Shown here one piece after another: positions 44,227 to 53,541 of a stretch of DNA of 64,000 nt. Origin of the DNA: Niastella vici. Its GTDB lineage: Bacteria; Bacteroidota; Bacteroidia; Chitinophagales; Chitinophagaceae. The stretch covers positions 234,693-298,692 of the forward strand of contig NZ_LVYD01000113.1 of the NCBI RefSeq assembly GCF_002077945.1, read 5' to 3'. The stretch's first letter is position 1. Every line of letters begins with the position of its first letter. Both the position numbers and the translations under genes were made by a program. Under the pieces are notes generated by a model. The model saw only the letters and a list, made by a program, of their open reading frames with translations, did no database searches and was not told where the DNA came from.

Positions 44227-45522
44227 ATGGGCGCAAAAAAAACAGTGGCATTTCATACATTAGGCTGTAAACTGAACTTTTCAGAAACCTCTACCCTTTC
44301 GCGCATGCTTGAAAATGAGGGGTTTGAAAAGACGGCCTTTGAAAATGTGGCAGATGTGTATGTGATAAACACCTGTTCGGTGACCGATAATGCCGATAAG
44401 GAATGCCGTCAGCTGGTTCGGCGTATTCAGCGCAAATCGCCTGAAAGCCTGGTAGTGATCACCGGTTGTTACGCCCAGCTGAAACCCAAAGAAATTGCCG
44501 CCATCCCCGGCGTTGATATGGTATTGGGCGCTGCCGAAAAATTCAATCTGGCCCAGCATTTAAAAGAGCTTACCAAGGGCGATGCCACCAAAATTTGCAG
44601 CTGCGATATTGAGGAAGTAAATGGTTTCCATTCTTCGTTCTCCATTCACGACCGCACCCGCACCTTTTTAAAAGTGCAGGACGGCTGCGATTACAATTGT
44701 TCTTTCTGCACCATTCCCATGGCGCGGGGCAAAAGCCGCAGCGACCTTATTGAACGGGTGGTGGAAAATGTAAAACAGCTGGCTGCCAATGGTGTGAAGG
44801 AGATCGTGCTCACCGGTGTGAACCTGGGCGATTTTGGAAAAGGCAATGAGCCAGATCCGGCGGTCACGGGCAGTCCCCGCAACCGCGAAGAGAACTTTTA
44901 CGAGCTGGCCAGTGCGCTCGACAAACTGGAAGGCATTGAACGGTTCCGCATATCCTCTATTGAACCCAATTTGCTTACCAACACAATTATTGAGCTGGTA
45001 GCCAACAGCAATACCTTTATGCCGCATTTCCATATTCCCCTGCAAAGCGGCAGCAACCGCATTCTGGGGTTAATGCGCAGAAGGTACCGCCGCGAGCTGT
45101 ATGCCGAACGCGTTAAACTCATCAAAACGCTGATGCCGCATGCCGCTATAGGGGTTGATGTAATTGTTGGTTTTCCCGGCGAAACGGATGCCGATTTTCA
45201 GGAAACATTCGATTTTCTGCACGAGCTCGATGTAACCTACCTGCACGTATTTACCTACTCTGAACGGGATAATACCCATGCGCTTACCCTGGGACCGGTA
45301 GTACCCGTGAACGTAAGGCATGAACGCAACAAGACCCTGCGTAACCTCTCCTACATGAAACAACAGTACTTCAACCAGCAGTTTGCCGGCCAAACCCGCA
45401 CCGTTTTGTTTGAAGAGAACGAAAAAAGCGGAATGATGGAAGGCTACACCGATAATTACATCAAGGTGGTAGCGCCGTACAAAGCGGAATGGGTGAATAA
45501 GGTTGTTGAGTGGAAGCTGTAG
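44227..45522 (+). CDS. mtaB: tRNA t6A37 methylthiotransferase MtaB
   Basis: 431 residues. The N-terminal domain binds one Fe-S cluster (TLGCKLN, INTCSVT, VITGCYAQL), the radical SAM domain binds the second (VQDGCDYNCSFCTIPMARG, CxxxCxxC) and a short TRAM-like end follows (TVLFEENEKSG). The order and the LGCKLN motif fit MtaB, which converts t6A37 to ms2t6A37 in tRNAs that read ANN codons, including tRNA-Lys, rather than MiaB or RimO. Its 3' end is 15 bases from the stop of the convergent tag gene. Confidence 0.92.
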   Translation: MGAKKTVAFHTLGCKLNFSETSTLSRMLENEGFEKTAFENVADVYVINTCSVTDNADKECRQLVRRIQRKSPESLVVITGCYAQLKPKEIAAIPGVDMVLGAAEKFNLAQHLKELTKGDATKICSCDIEEVNGFHSSFSIHDRTRTFLKVQDGCDYNCSFCTIPMARGKSRSDLIERVVENVKQLAANGVKEIVLTGVNLGDFGKGNEPDPAVTGSPRNREENFYELASALDKLEGIERFRISSIEPNLLTNTIIELVANSNTFMPHFHIPLQSGSNRILGLMRRRYRRELYAERVKLIKTLMPHAAIGVDVIVGFPGETDADFQETFDFLHELDVTYLHVFTYSERDNTHALTLGPVVPVNVRHERNKTLRNLSYMKQQYFNQQFAGQTRTVLFEENEKSGMMEGYTDNYIKVVAPYKAEWVNKVVEWKL

Positions 45523-45537
45523 GCCTCGTTCCTCCTA

Positions 45538-46098
45538 TTATTTTTTCTTAGAAACCCAGGCCGGTTTGTGTTTCAATACTACTTTATACACCGGACAGGA
45601 ATCAATATGCGCCCCCGGCAGGTAGCCAGTGCTTTGCAGGAATTCGCCAACAATTTCGCCGCCCGTAAACCGGAAGGTCTTTTTGAACAGCTTTACCCAT
45701 TCTTCTTTCGATAACGGATGATGGGCATCGAGCCAGTTCTTGAAAGAACCGTGTTCTTTCTGGATCTGCAATATGCGTTTAGCGTTTTCAATAGCCGCGT
45801 CTATTTTCAACCGGTTACGGATGATGCCGGCATCCTGCATCAGCTTCTCTACCTTTTTATCGCTGTACCGCGCTACTTTCTGAATATTGAAATCATCAAA
45901 GGCTTTGAAGAAATTATCTTTCTTCTTCAGGATGGTCGTCCAGCTTAAACCGGCCTGGTTGATCTCCAGGATCAGGCGGGCAAATAATTCATTATCATCA
46001 TGTATGGGGAAACCATATTCTTTATCGTGATAGTGTATATGTACATTGCCGGCTTCCATTTTATGCACGGCCTCGCAGTAGCTAGCAGGTTTTTCCAT
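45538..46098 (-). CDS. tag: DNA-3-methyladenine glycosylase I
   Basis: 186 residues. It removes 3-methyladenine from DNA. Typical segments are HYHDKEYGFPIHDDNELFARLILEINQAGLSW, the helix-hairpin-helix region around DAGIIRNRLKIDAAIENAK and the C-terminal GAHIDSCPVY. Zinc is bound by an N-terminal Cys and His with the C-terminal His and Cys (GAHIDSC); the N-terminal Cys is in PASYCEAVHKM. The ATG at 46098 is directly behind a -7 box. Confidence 0.93.
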   Translation of the reverse strand: MEKPASYCEAVHKMEAGNVHIHYHDKEYGFPIHDDNELFARLILEINQAGLSWTTILKKKDNFFKAFDDFNIQKVARYSDKKVEKLMQDAGIIRNRLKIDAAIENAKRILQIQKEHGSFKNWLDAHHPLSKEEWVKLFKKTFRFTGGEIVGEFLQSTGYLPGAHIDSCPVYKVVLKHKPAWVSKKK

Positions 46099-46101
46099 AA
46101 T

Positions 46102-46109
46102 CAAAAATA
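46102..46109 (-). promoter_or_regulatory. -7 box directly before tag
   Basis: Minus-strand TATTTTTG, a TAnnTTTG box, ends four bases before the tag ATG, so transcription would start at or inside the start codon. The gap 46110-46368 holds no gene; it should carry promoters for tag and for the plus-strand kinase. Confidence 0.4.
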
Positions 46110-46368
46110 ATGATTTGGGCGAATCGATCAGCGCGTCAGAAACACATCAACAAATTAGGGTTTTCACTTATACAATAAGTAGTTTCCTTGATTAATGAAT
46201 GAATATGCGAATTTATTTAATCAAATAGAGTAGATTACAGTCGGTTAACAGTAGCAGATGAATGGTATCACATTTACAGTTGGTTATGTAATTGATACGG
46301 GTTCACTTTTACAAAACATGGTTAATAGCTCTGGGGTAGTATAAACATACACTACTCAAAAACATGCT

Positions 46369-47808
46369 ATGCTTGCAGCGAACCATTCTTTGAATATATT
46401 GGTGGTGGAAGATAATCCCAGTGATTTTTTTCTTTTTTGTGAGTACCTGAAGCTCAGTAAGCTTCCCACCAAAAATATATTCCGCGCCGAACGCCTTAGC
46501 GAAGCAGTACTATTAGTACACGAACATCAACCCGACCTCATTTTTCTCGACCTGAGTCTTCCCGATAGCGATGGCATCAACTCCTTCGAACGGCTTAATG
46601 AAGAAGCACGGCATATCTCTATTATTGTACTGAGTGGTTTAAGCGACAGGCAAATTGCGCTGAACACTATTTCCCGCGGTGCACAGGACTATTTGGTAAA
46701 AGGAGAATTTGATGATAAGGTGCTGGCCAAATCAATTCAATACAGTATTGAAAGAAAAAAGATCCTGCAAAAAGTAGTGGAGAATTTCGAACGGTACAAC
46801 ACCCTCATTAAAGCAACCAGCGATACCATTTGGGACTGGGACCTTCGCACCAATGATGTACTCTGGAACGAAGGCATCTCTTCTGTTTTTGGCTTCGCCC
46901 CCGGCGAAGTGCAAAACACCATTGAATGGCATCACCAAAATATTCATCCTGAAGACCGCGAACGCATATTGCAAACCATTTCTGCCTGTATGCGCGAAGG
47001 ACTTGACCACTGGCAGGAAGAATACCGGTATAAATCGGCCAACGGCGTTTATAAATTTGTGTATGACCGGGGCTATATTTTAAAAGCCGAACACAACAAA
47101 CCCTATCGCATCCTGGGCGCCATGATGGATATTACCGAACGCAAGAAAATGCAGGAAGAACTGGTACGCAACCAGATCGAAACGCAAAAGCTTATTACAC
47201 AGGTGACCATTCAAACGCAGGAACAGGAACGGCGCGAAATAGGCCATGAGCTGCATGATAACATTAACCAGATACTGGCCACCGCCAAGCTGTGTGTTGA
47301 TATGGCCATCAATGAAGAAGAACACCGCAAGGAACTGCTGAGCAAAAGCTATGAGAACATCACCAAGGCCATTAATGAAATACGTGCGCTCTCAAAAACA
47401 CTGGTTCCCCCCTCATTGGGCGATATTGGCCTCAAAGAAGCCCTGATTGAGTTGATCGAAAACCTGACGGTATCGCCCGAACTAAAGATCAGGATAAAAG
47501 CCAACGACCAGCATATTGAAAACATGTCGAACAACAAAAAGCTCATCATGTACCGCATTGTACAGGAACAGTTGAACAATATACTGAAGCACTCGGGCGC
47601 AACGGAAGCATTGATTGAACTAAAGACCATGCGCAACTGGCTTCAGCTGAATATCAAAGACAATGGCATTGGCTTCGATACCCGTAAAAAGAACCGGGGT
47701 ATTGGGTTGAACAATATCATTAGCCGGGTTGAAATGCAAAATGGTAAAATGGAGATCATCAGCGCGCCAGGCAAGGGCTGTACGTTGAAGATAGAGATCC
47801 CAGGATAG
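46369..47808 (+). CDS. Receiver-PAS-histidine kinase hybrid
   Basis: 479 residues, cytosolic. Residues 1-130 are a receiver domain with phospho-acceptor Asp 61 (LIFLDLSLPDSDG). A PAS domain with PAC motif follows (IWDWDLRTNDVLWNEGISSVFG; RILGAMMDITERK, about 145-265). The kinase is of the NarL-partner (HisKA_3) type: RREIGHELHDNINQILATAKL with the phospho-His in GHELHD, then the ATPase with DNGIGFD and RGIGLNNI. A receiver in front of a kinase suggests that it is the second step of a phosphorelay. The partner regulator is not next to it; a single-domain receiver is encoded downstream in the opposite direction. Confidence 0.92.
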   Translation: MLAANHSLNILVVEDNPSDFFLFCEYLKLSKLPTKNIFRAERLSEAVLLVHEHQPDLIFLDLSLPDSDGINSFERLNEEARHISIIVLSGLSDRQIALNTISRGAQDYLVKGEFDDKVLAKSIQYSIERKKILQKVVENFERYNTLIKATSDTIWDWDLRTNDVLWNEGISSVFGFAPGEVQNTIEWHHQNIHPEDRERILQTISACMREGLDHWQEEYRYKSANGVYKFVYDRGYILKAEHNKPYRILGAMMDITERKKMQEELVRNQIETQKLITQVTIQTQEQERREIGHELHDNINQILATAKLCVDMAINEEEHRKELLSKSYENITKAINEIRALSKTLVPPSLGDIGLKEALIELIENLTVSPELKIRIKANDQHIENMSNNKKLIMYRIVQEQLNNILKHSGATEALIELKTMRNWLQLNIKDNGIGFDTRKKNRGIGLNNIISRVEMQNGKMEIISAPGKGCTLKIEIPG

Positions 47809-47917
47809 TTGCCGGTTACCAGTTACCCATTCCCGGGCCTTGAATTTCGATCACTCTACCTGCAGTCGGAGTCTCCGAATTTTTTTCCTGGCGACCAGAA
47901 ACCGGTAACCGGTAACT
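47807..47917. repeat. Inverted repeat rich in GGTAACCGG
   Basis: CCGGTTACCAGTTACC near 47812-47827 is matched in inverse by GGTAACCGGTAAC near 47904-47916, with one mismatch, about 75 bases apart. It lies between two converging genes and covers the stop region of both. It may form a large stem or be a short mobile palindromic element. A related GGTAACCGG stretch is at 30493-30510. Confidence 0.4.
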
Positions 47918-48359
47918 AACTCCCTAAACCACATTGATCAGGATAGTATTTTTTTAAAATGTCCTGCAACATGACCGACGTGAGCGGCTTGTTCCTGAAC
48001 TCTTTCACAGAGGGTATTTTGCGGGCCTTTAACTCATCTTCTGGGTTGAAGGAAGTGGTAAGCATGATGACAATGATGCTGCTTTTACGTGCATTGGGCA
48101 GAGCTTCGTATTGCTGCAAAAATTCCCAACCATCCATGGCAGGCATATTGATGTCGAGAAAGATGATCTCGGGATTGGGACAGTCTTTGTTTAACGGGGC
48201 GGGCTGACCCGCACAGGTAAGATAATCCAATGCTTCGCGGGCGCCAGGAATGATCTTAATATGATGCGTACACTCCAACTCTTCAACCGCTATCTTATTT
48301 AAAAAGTTAGTAGGCTCATCATCATCAACTAACAGAATACAATTTAATTTCACCTTCAT
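47916..48359 (-). CDS. Single-domain response regulator (CheY-like)
   Basis: 147 residues: a receiver domain only. The acidic pair is in LLVDDDEPTN, the phospho-acceptor is Asp 69 (IIFLDINMPAMDGWEF), the conserved Thr is in IVIMLTTSF and the Lys in KEFRNKPL. There is no output domain, so it must act by protein contact or pass phosphate on. Two kinases flank it (46369-47808 and 48833-50008), and the second lies upstream on the same strand. Confidence 0.92.
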   Translation of the reverse strand: MKVKLNCILLVDDDEPTNFLNKIAVEELECTHHIKIIPGAREALDYLTCAGQPAPLNKDCPNPEIIFLDINMPAMDGWEFLQQYEALPNARKSSIIVIMLTTSFNPEDELKARKIPSVKEFRNKPLTSVMLQDILKKYYPDQCGLGS

Positions 48360-48466
48360 AACAAAGATGGTTTCAATATAGGTTTAAACGGGTAATTTTT
48401 CAGCTGCTGTGTACTGTTTTAAAACATTTAGGGGTTAAGGTTTAAACACACTTCTTTACAACCGGC

Positions 48467-48670
48467 ATGGTTGAAAACCTTCTTAAAACAGTAACCTGTT
48501 CGTTTATGTATAAATACAGAGCGGGGGATGTTGGACGCGCAGTTTCCAATTTAAATTCAGGAACTACTCAGGGTAAAATCAGGAAACCGGCAGAATTTAT
48601 GATCCCGTACGTTTTCTTAGGGTTACTGGCCTTCTGGTTTATTTTGCAACCGGATAAAGATAAAATATAA
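48467..48670 (+). CDS. Possible small one-helix membrane protein
   Basis: 67 residues, ATG to TAA. The last third is a good membrane helix (EFMIPYVFLGLLAFWFILQP) followed by DKDKI. The N-terminal part has no known motif. It lies in a gap between two minus-strand signalling genes; no promoter is clear. It may be a chance frame. Confidence 0.25.
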   Translation: MVENLLKTVTCSFMYKYRAGDVGRAVSNLNSGTTQGKIRKPAEFMIPYVFLGLLAFWFILQPDKDKI

Positions 48671-48832
48671 ACCGAATTAAATTATAATTAATTTACTGAT
48701 GTATATATTTTCACTTATACGTTAGGTATACTAAAGCGATTTAATATGAGGAATACAGACGAGAATTCTGATTTTGCGATTGCGGAATTTTGGGATTTGA
48801 TCAAATCTCAAAATCTGGAAATCCCTACATCA

Positions 48833-50008
48833 TTATTGTGCGCCATCAGCAATCGTAAAGTAAAACGTACTTCCCACTCCCGGTTGCGATTGTACCCAGA
48901 TCTTTCCACCATGCAATTCTGCAATTTTTTTACAATGGGCCAATCCTATGCCCGAACCATCGTACGTTGAACGATTGTGTAACCGTTGAAAAATAACAAA
49001 GATCTTTTCCAGGTATTGTTCATCGATACCAATACCATTATCCTTTACCGAGAATTGCCAGTACCCATTAGTTTGCAGGGCGTCAATGAATAATGCCGGT
49101 GTAACACCGGGTTTTCTGAATTTTATGGAGTTACTTATCAGGTTCTGAAAAAGTGATTTCAATTCAGTAGGAAATACATTATTTAATACGGGTAACCGGC
49201 CTGTTTTGATAAGCACCTCATTTTCGACGATCATATTATGCAGGTCGGCCAGCACTTCCTGAACCAGCACATTGCAATCAACGGGGCGACTTTCGTTACC
49301 GCGGCCTATGCGGGAATAATCGAGCAGGTCCTTGATGAGGATCCTCATTCGACCTGAGGCCTGAACAATATAATCAATGTACTGATCAGCCGTTGGGTCA
49401 AGCTGGCCATGGTATTGTTTACGCAATAGCTGTACAAAGCCCGAGGTGGTTTGCAGCGGTTCCTGCAGGTCGTGCGAAGCCACATAGGCAAACTGTTCCA
49501 GCTCCTTGTTCTTTCTTTCCAGTTCGGCCGTACGTTGCTGCACTTTTCTTTCGAGCGTTTCCAACAGATTCCTGACCTTCTCCTCTGCCATTTTACGCTG
49601 TTCCACCTCGGCTTCCAGTTCTGCCGATGAACGCAGGGAAAATGCCACCGGCAGCAGTTTGATGAGGTAAAAAACCGTGATCCAGCTTAAAATACCCGTT
49701 ATAGCCCGTACCAGGGCATTGATGCGGTAAACAGGATACCAGAAGGTAACGGCATCGAAGAAATGGGTAGAACCGCAGGCCAGAATAAAACCGGCAAATA
49801 AAAAGTATACCCTTATAAAACGGGCGTCGTGCTTTTTGGAAATATACCGGATAATGATGAGGGGAATGGCAAAATAGGCCGACCATACCAGGATATCGCT
49901 GATAATGTACAACCAACCGTGAAACTCAGACCATTTACCACAATGCCAGCGTGGTGGCCAGTCTGATGTATCGAGTAATTTCCGGAAGAAGTCGGCTACC
50001 TGTTTCAT
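48833..50008 (-). CDS. Histidine kinase with ethylene-receptor-like membrane domain
   Basis: 391 residues. The N-terminal region has three membrane helices that match the ethylene-binding domain of plant ETR1 and its bacterial relatives: a WHCGKW lead-in, ISDILVWSAYFAIPL (Asp 38), FAGFILACGSTHFFDAVTFW (Cys 78 and His 82, equivalent to the copper ligands Cys 65/His 69 of ETR1) and INALVRAITGILSW. A coiled coil (about 127-170) links to the HisKA domain (FAYVASHDLQEPL, phospho-His 178) and the ATPase (SVKDNGIGIDEQYLEKIF; DGSGIGLAHCKKI). It should sense a small ligand, perhaps ethylene through copper, in the membrane. There is no fused receiver; the CheY-like gene downstream could be its partner. 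Confidence 0.88.
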   Translation of the reverse strand: MKQVADFFRKLLDTSDWPPRWHCGKWSEFHGWLYIISDILVWSAYFAIPLIIIRYISKKHDARFIRVYFLFAGFILACGSTHFFDAVTFWYPVYRINALVRAITGILSWITVFYLIKLLPVAFSLRSSAELEAEVEQRKMAEEKVRNLLETLERKVQQRTAELERKNKELEQFAYVASHDLQEPLQTTSGFVQLLRKQYHGQLDPTADQYIDYIVQASGRMRILIKDLLDYSRIGRGNESRPVDCNVLVQEVLADLHNMIVENEVLIKTGRLPVLNNVFPTELKSLFQNLISNSIKFRKPGVTPALFIDALQTNGYWQFSVKDNGIGIDEQYLEKIFVIFQRLHNRSTYDGSGIGLAHCKKIAELHGGKIWVQSQPGVGSTFYFTIADGAQ

Positions 50009-50187
50009 GAAAAAAGGATTTTAGTACTGTATGTATTAATACAATAATGCGCTAACAGCTACTAATAAAAATCTGGGAATTGTGATGTTGGGAGCCTAAC
50101 CGGAATGCCTGTTTTAACCTGTACCCAAGGTAACACAAAATACGCTATAAATAAAAAAGGTCAGTGGTATAAACAATGACCACTAAA

Positions 50188-50222
50188 AAACAAGGTGAGC
50201 CACCCTTACAGGGCGACCCACC
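50188..50222 (-). terminator. Imperfect hairpin after the DUF4249 gene
   Basis: AAGGTGAGCCACCCT and AGGGCGACCCACCTT form a stem with a few mismatches around TAC, just after the stop at 50248 read on the minus strand. It probably ends the TonB-DUF4249 transcript. Confidence 0.5.
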
Positions 50223-50247
50223 TTTAACCTATCAATTATCAGAAATG

Positions 50248-51120
50248 TTACTCTACTTTTTTGGTGGCCGAGATCTCGGACACCGTGCCAAACCAACCGT
50301 AAATTTTTGTTTTACCGGTGGTTGACTGGTTGTTCAAATTGGCCGGTACATTATGCATCACCTTGCCAAACAACCCATCATTGGTAAGCTGCTGCTGCAC
50401 CTGTTGCAGGAATTCATACGAGTTTTTCGACACCCCGCGGATCAGCACTTTTACCACGTCGCCTTTTTCGTAAGGTTGATCGCCTGGCGTTACGCCATCG
50501 CGGAAAGGCGGAATAAAAGCATATCCATCAGTAAGGCCATCATCACTAAAAGAGCCATCGGCGCTCAGCATTTCGCCCACATGATAATTCAGCGAGCCAT
50601 TTTTGTACGTCCGGATCCAGTAATAATCAACCGCACCTATTGCATCATGCACATACAGCTTTACGTAGTAGCCTTCTTTATCTTCCCCATCTTTCTTTTT
50701 AAATTCAGATGTCAGCGAATCTATTTTGGTATTGCGTTTCAGGTCATCGGTTGCTTCAAACTGTTCGCCATTCCAGGTAATGCTTAATTTATAGGTATGC
50801 CCAATTACCCCAATGGAGCTGCTGCCGGCATCGTAATTATAGGCGCCATTTGAAAACGTGAACGGATACGACTTACCCGCTGTTACGTCGGTTACAGTGA
50901 TCTGTGCATTGGAAACCACTTCGGGCGCATTCCTGTTCATATAATCAACTGCCTTTAAAAACTTGATTGTTTGTACCCCGGGCTGATCGGTGATCCAGGC
51001 ATCAACATAAGGCAGATCATCTGCTTTGGGCAGATCGAGGTTAATGACCTTTGTACAGGAAGCAAAGGAAGCACCTATTAATACAACAGAGATATATTTG
51101 ACTACTTTATTTCGCATCAT
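50248..51120 (-). CDS. DUF4249 outer-membrane lipoprotein
   Basis: 290 residues. Lipoprotein signal with Cys near residue 22 (SVVLIGASFASCTKVINLDL). The DUF4249 pattern follows: PYVDAWITDQPGVQTIKFLKAVDYMN, AQITVTDVTAGKSYPFTF, GHTYKLSITWNGEQFEATDDL, and a C-terminal LFGKVMHNVPANLNN. DUF4249 proteins are encoded with TonB-dependent receptors and probably act as their surface partners. It begins 48 bases after the receptor gene. Confidence 0.92.
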   Translation of the reverse strand: MMRNKVVKYISVVLIGASFASCTKVINLDLPKADDLPYVDAWITDQPGVQTIKFLKAVDYMNRNAPEVVSNAQITVTDVTAGKSYPFTFSNGAYNYDAGSSSIGVIGHTYKLSITWNGEQFEATDDLKRNTKIDSLTSEFKKKDGEDKEGYYVKLYVHDAIGAVDYYWIRTYKNGSLNYHVGEMLSADGSFSDDGLTDGYAFIPPFRDGVTPGDQPYEKGDVVKVLIRGVSKNSYEFLQQVQQQLTNDGLFGKVMHNVPANLNNQSTTGKTKIYGWFGTVSEISATKKVE

Positions 51121-51168
51121 TTTTATTTTTGTTTGTCCTATTTTTCTTTCGCTCGAACTTCGGTTTGT

Positions 51169-53541
51169 TTAGAATTTAAAATTCCAGGTCACAGAAGGAA
51201 TGAGAGAGCCGATGATAGATAAACGCACGGCTTCTTTCTTTTCGGGCTCATCTTTATTTGTCTGGAAATAGATGCTATAGGCATTCTGGTGGGCGTACAG
51301 GTTATAGATACCAAACACCCATTCCTGTTTCATTTTTTTGCCCTGGCGCCCCTGCATGGTAGCCGAAACATCGAGGCGGTGATAAGCCGGCAACCGGAAG
51401 TCGTTGCGTTTATTGGTGCTGTTATACGGGATACCCATACCCTGTATGTCTAACCGTGAATCGGGGAAAGTGGAAGGGGTACCGGAACCAAGCGTAAAGT
51501 TGCTCGAGAACGACCATTTATCGTTCAAGGTATACATTACACAGGTATTGAGCACATGGGTGCGGTCGTAGCGGCTCAAATACCAGTCGTTGTTACTGAT
51601 ACCTGCTGTTCTGCGCAATGATCTTGATAAGGTATAGTTGATCCAGCCCTGCCATTTACCGGTTTCTTTTTTCACTTCCACTTCAACACCATAAGATTTT
51701 CCTTCGCCGGTGAGCAGGTCAGCTTCAACCAACTGGTTCAGGTCGAGGTTGGCGTTGTCGATATAATCGAGCAGGTCCTGCATTTTCTTATAGAATGTTT
51801 CCACCGAAACTTCCAGCGGCCATTTGTTAAGCTGGGTAACAAACCCTACTGAGTACTGATCAGTTAAAGAAGGTTTAATGTTGTTGGTGCTGGGGAAGTA
51901 CAGGTCAACCGGTGTGGGCGAAGCGGAGTTCGTCAACAGGTGAATATATTGCGTAGCGCGGGTATAACCGGCTTTCAGGAAAGTGTTCTTCTGTAACTCA
52001 TACCGCAATGAAATGCGGGGCTCAAAGAAATACCATTCTTTCACCGGGCTTTTGCTGGTTACATTGTCAACATGGTCGAGCGGTTTGCGCACATTGGCGG
52101 TGGTATCCCTGAAGTAGAATACAGAAGTATTGCCCAGGTATGCGTAGCGGTTGAGGCGAACGCCGGCCTGTAACTGCCATTTTGAATTCATTTTCCAGGT
52201 ATCTTCCAGGAAGGCGGCGGTTTCGGCGCCATAACGGCGTTTAAGCAAAATCTCGTTTTTGTTGCCTTCGCTGCTGGCTACGCCTTTTCCGGGGAAGAAA
52301 TCATAATAGATCAGGTTCACTCCGGTTTTTATTGTATGCTTATTGCTGGCATACCAGGTAAGCGATGGCTTAATGCCATAGGTTTGAATATCTGAGGTCC
52401 AGTCGTACCCTTGTTGCACATCATCGTCTGATTTAAATTTCAGGCTGTAATCGTATTTGGAATAATATACGCTGGTGTTCAGGAACAATTTGCGGTTGAA
52501 CAGGTGGTTCCAGCGGAATGTACCGGTTGTATTACCCCATTTGAATTTTACCTGGTTGCCAAACCCAAACACATCGCGGCCGAAATAACCACTCAGGTAA
52601 ATGGTGTTCTTTTCATTCAATTCATAATTCACTTTGGCAGTGAGGTCGTAGAAATACATGGTACTGTTGCGGTCACTTTCTTTAAGGAAAGGTTTGGCCA
52701 GCACGTCGATATACGAACGGCGGGCAGCCACCACAAAGGAAGAGCGGTCTTTTTGCAGGGGACCTTCAACCGACAGGCGGCTGAACACGTTACCGATACC
52801 ACCATTCACGTTATACTTCTGGTTGTTCCCTTCTTTCATGCGAATATCGAGCACCGAAGAAGTGCGACCACCATATTCGGCGGGGAAGGCACTTTTGTAC
52901 ATGGTTACGTTCTTTACCGCATCGGGGTTAAATACAGAGAAGAAACCCAACAGGTGCGAAGAGTTGTATACGGGCGCTTCATCCATGATGATGAGGTTTT
53001 CATCAACATTACCACCACGTACGTTGAAACCGGCAGAGCCCTCACCCACTGTTGTAACACCGGGCAGGGTAAGCAGGGCTTTAACCACATCGGGTTCACC
53101 CATAAAGGCCGGGATCTTTTTTATTGTGCTGGCGCTTAATTGTTGTATACCCATACCAACGGTATTGGTGCGGCGTAGTTTTTTTTCACCGGTGATCACC
53201 ACTTCCTGCATGTCTTTACCCGCAGTGGCCATTGACACATCAACAGTGGTATTGCCTTTCAGCTCAATTTCTTTTTGCGATGCCTTGAAACCGGAATAGG
53301 TGACCAGCATGGTATATTTACCGGCCGGCAGGGTAACTGAGTAATAGCCATATGAATTGGTCATTACGGCTATGCCGGAAGGCTGAATGGTGATGGTAGC
53401 ATTGATCAACACTTCACCGCTTGATTCATCTTTAATATACCCGTTAACGGTGAATTTGCCGGTTTGTGCCTGCAAGCCCCCCATAATGAGTAGCATTTGT
53501 AAAAAACTGATAACAGAAAAACGCATCAACTGTCGGATCAT
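51169..53541 (-). CDS. TonB-dependent outer-membrane receptor with CarboxypepD-like domain
   Basis: About 790 residues. After the signal peptide (ISFLQMLLIMGGLQAQ) comes a carboxypeptidase-regulatory-like beta domain (TVNGYIKDESSGEVLINATI), then the plug (GEPDVVKALLTLPGVTTVGEGSAGFNVRGGNVDENLIIMDEAPVYNSSHLLG) and a barrel with C-terminal end PSVTWNFKF. It has no STN domain, so no sigma/FecR link is expected. The start at 53541 (MIRQLMRFSVISFLQ) is preferred to the longer frame. It is the first gene of a pair with DUF4249. The substrate is unknown; such pairs are often near peptidase or metal genes. Confidence 0.93.
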   Translation of the reverse strand: MIRQLMRFSVISFLQMLLIMGGLQAQTGKFTVNGYIKDESSGEVLINATITIQPSGIAVMTNSYGYYSVTLPAGKYTMLVTYSGFKASQKEIELKGNTTVDVSMATAGKDMQEVVITGEKKLRRTNTVGMGIQQLSASTIKKIPAFMGEPDVVKALLTLPGVTTVGEGSAGFNVRGGNVDENLIIMDEAPVYNSSHLLGFFSVFNPDAVKNVTMYKSAFPAEYGGRTSSVLDIRMKEGNNQKYNVNGGIGNVFSRLSVEGPLQKDRSSFVVAARRSYIDVLAKPFLKESDRNSTMYFYDLTAKVNYELNEKNTIYLSGYFGRDVFGFGNQVKFKWGNTTGTFRWNHLFNRKLFLNTSVYYSKYDYSLKFKSDDDVQQGYDWTSDIQTYGIKPSLTWYASNKHTIKTGVNLIYYDFFPGKGVASSEGNKNEILLKRRYGAETAAFLEDTWKMNSKWQLQAGVRLNRYAYLGNTSVFYFRDTTANVRKPLDHVDNVTSKSPVKEWYFFEPRISLRYELQKNTFLKAGYTRATQYIHLLTNSASPTPVDLYFPSTNNIKPSLTDQYSVGFVTQLNKWPLEVSVETFYKKMQDLLDYIDNANLDLNQLVEADLLTGEGKSYGVEVEVKKETGKWQGWINYTLSRSLRRTAGISNNDWYLSRYDRTHVLNTCVMYTLNDKWSFSSNFTLGSGTPSTFPDSRLDIQGMGIPYNSTNKRNDFRLPAYHRLDVSATMQGRQGKKMKQEWVFGIYNLYAHQNAYSIYFQTNKDEPEKKEAVRLSIIGSLIPSVTWNFKF

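Noticed and set aside
48746..48970. Plus-strand frame beginning MRNTDENSDFAIAEFW
   Set aside because: Only about 29 codons lie outside the 3' end of the minus-strand kinase, and no family motif is seen.
52504..53299. Two plus-strand frames of more than 200 codons inside the TonB receptor
   Set aside because: Both are antisense to plug and barrel sequence with strong receptor motifs.
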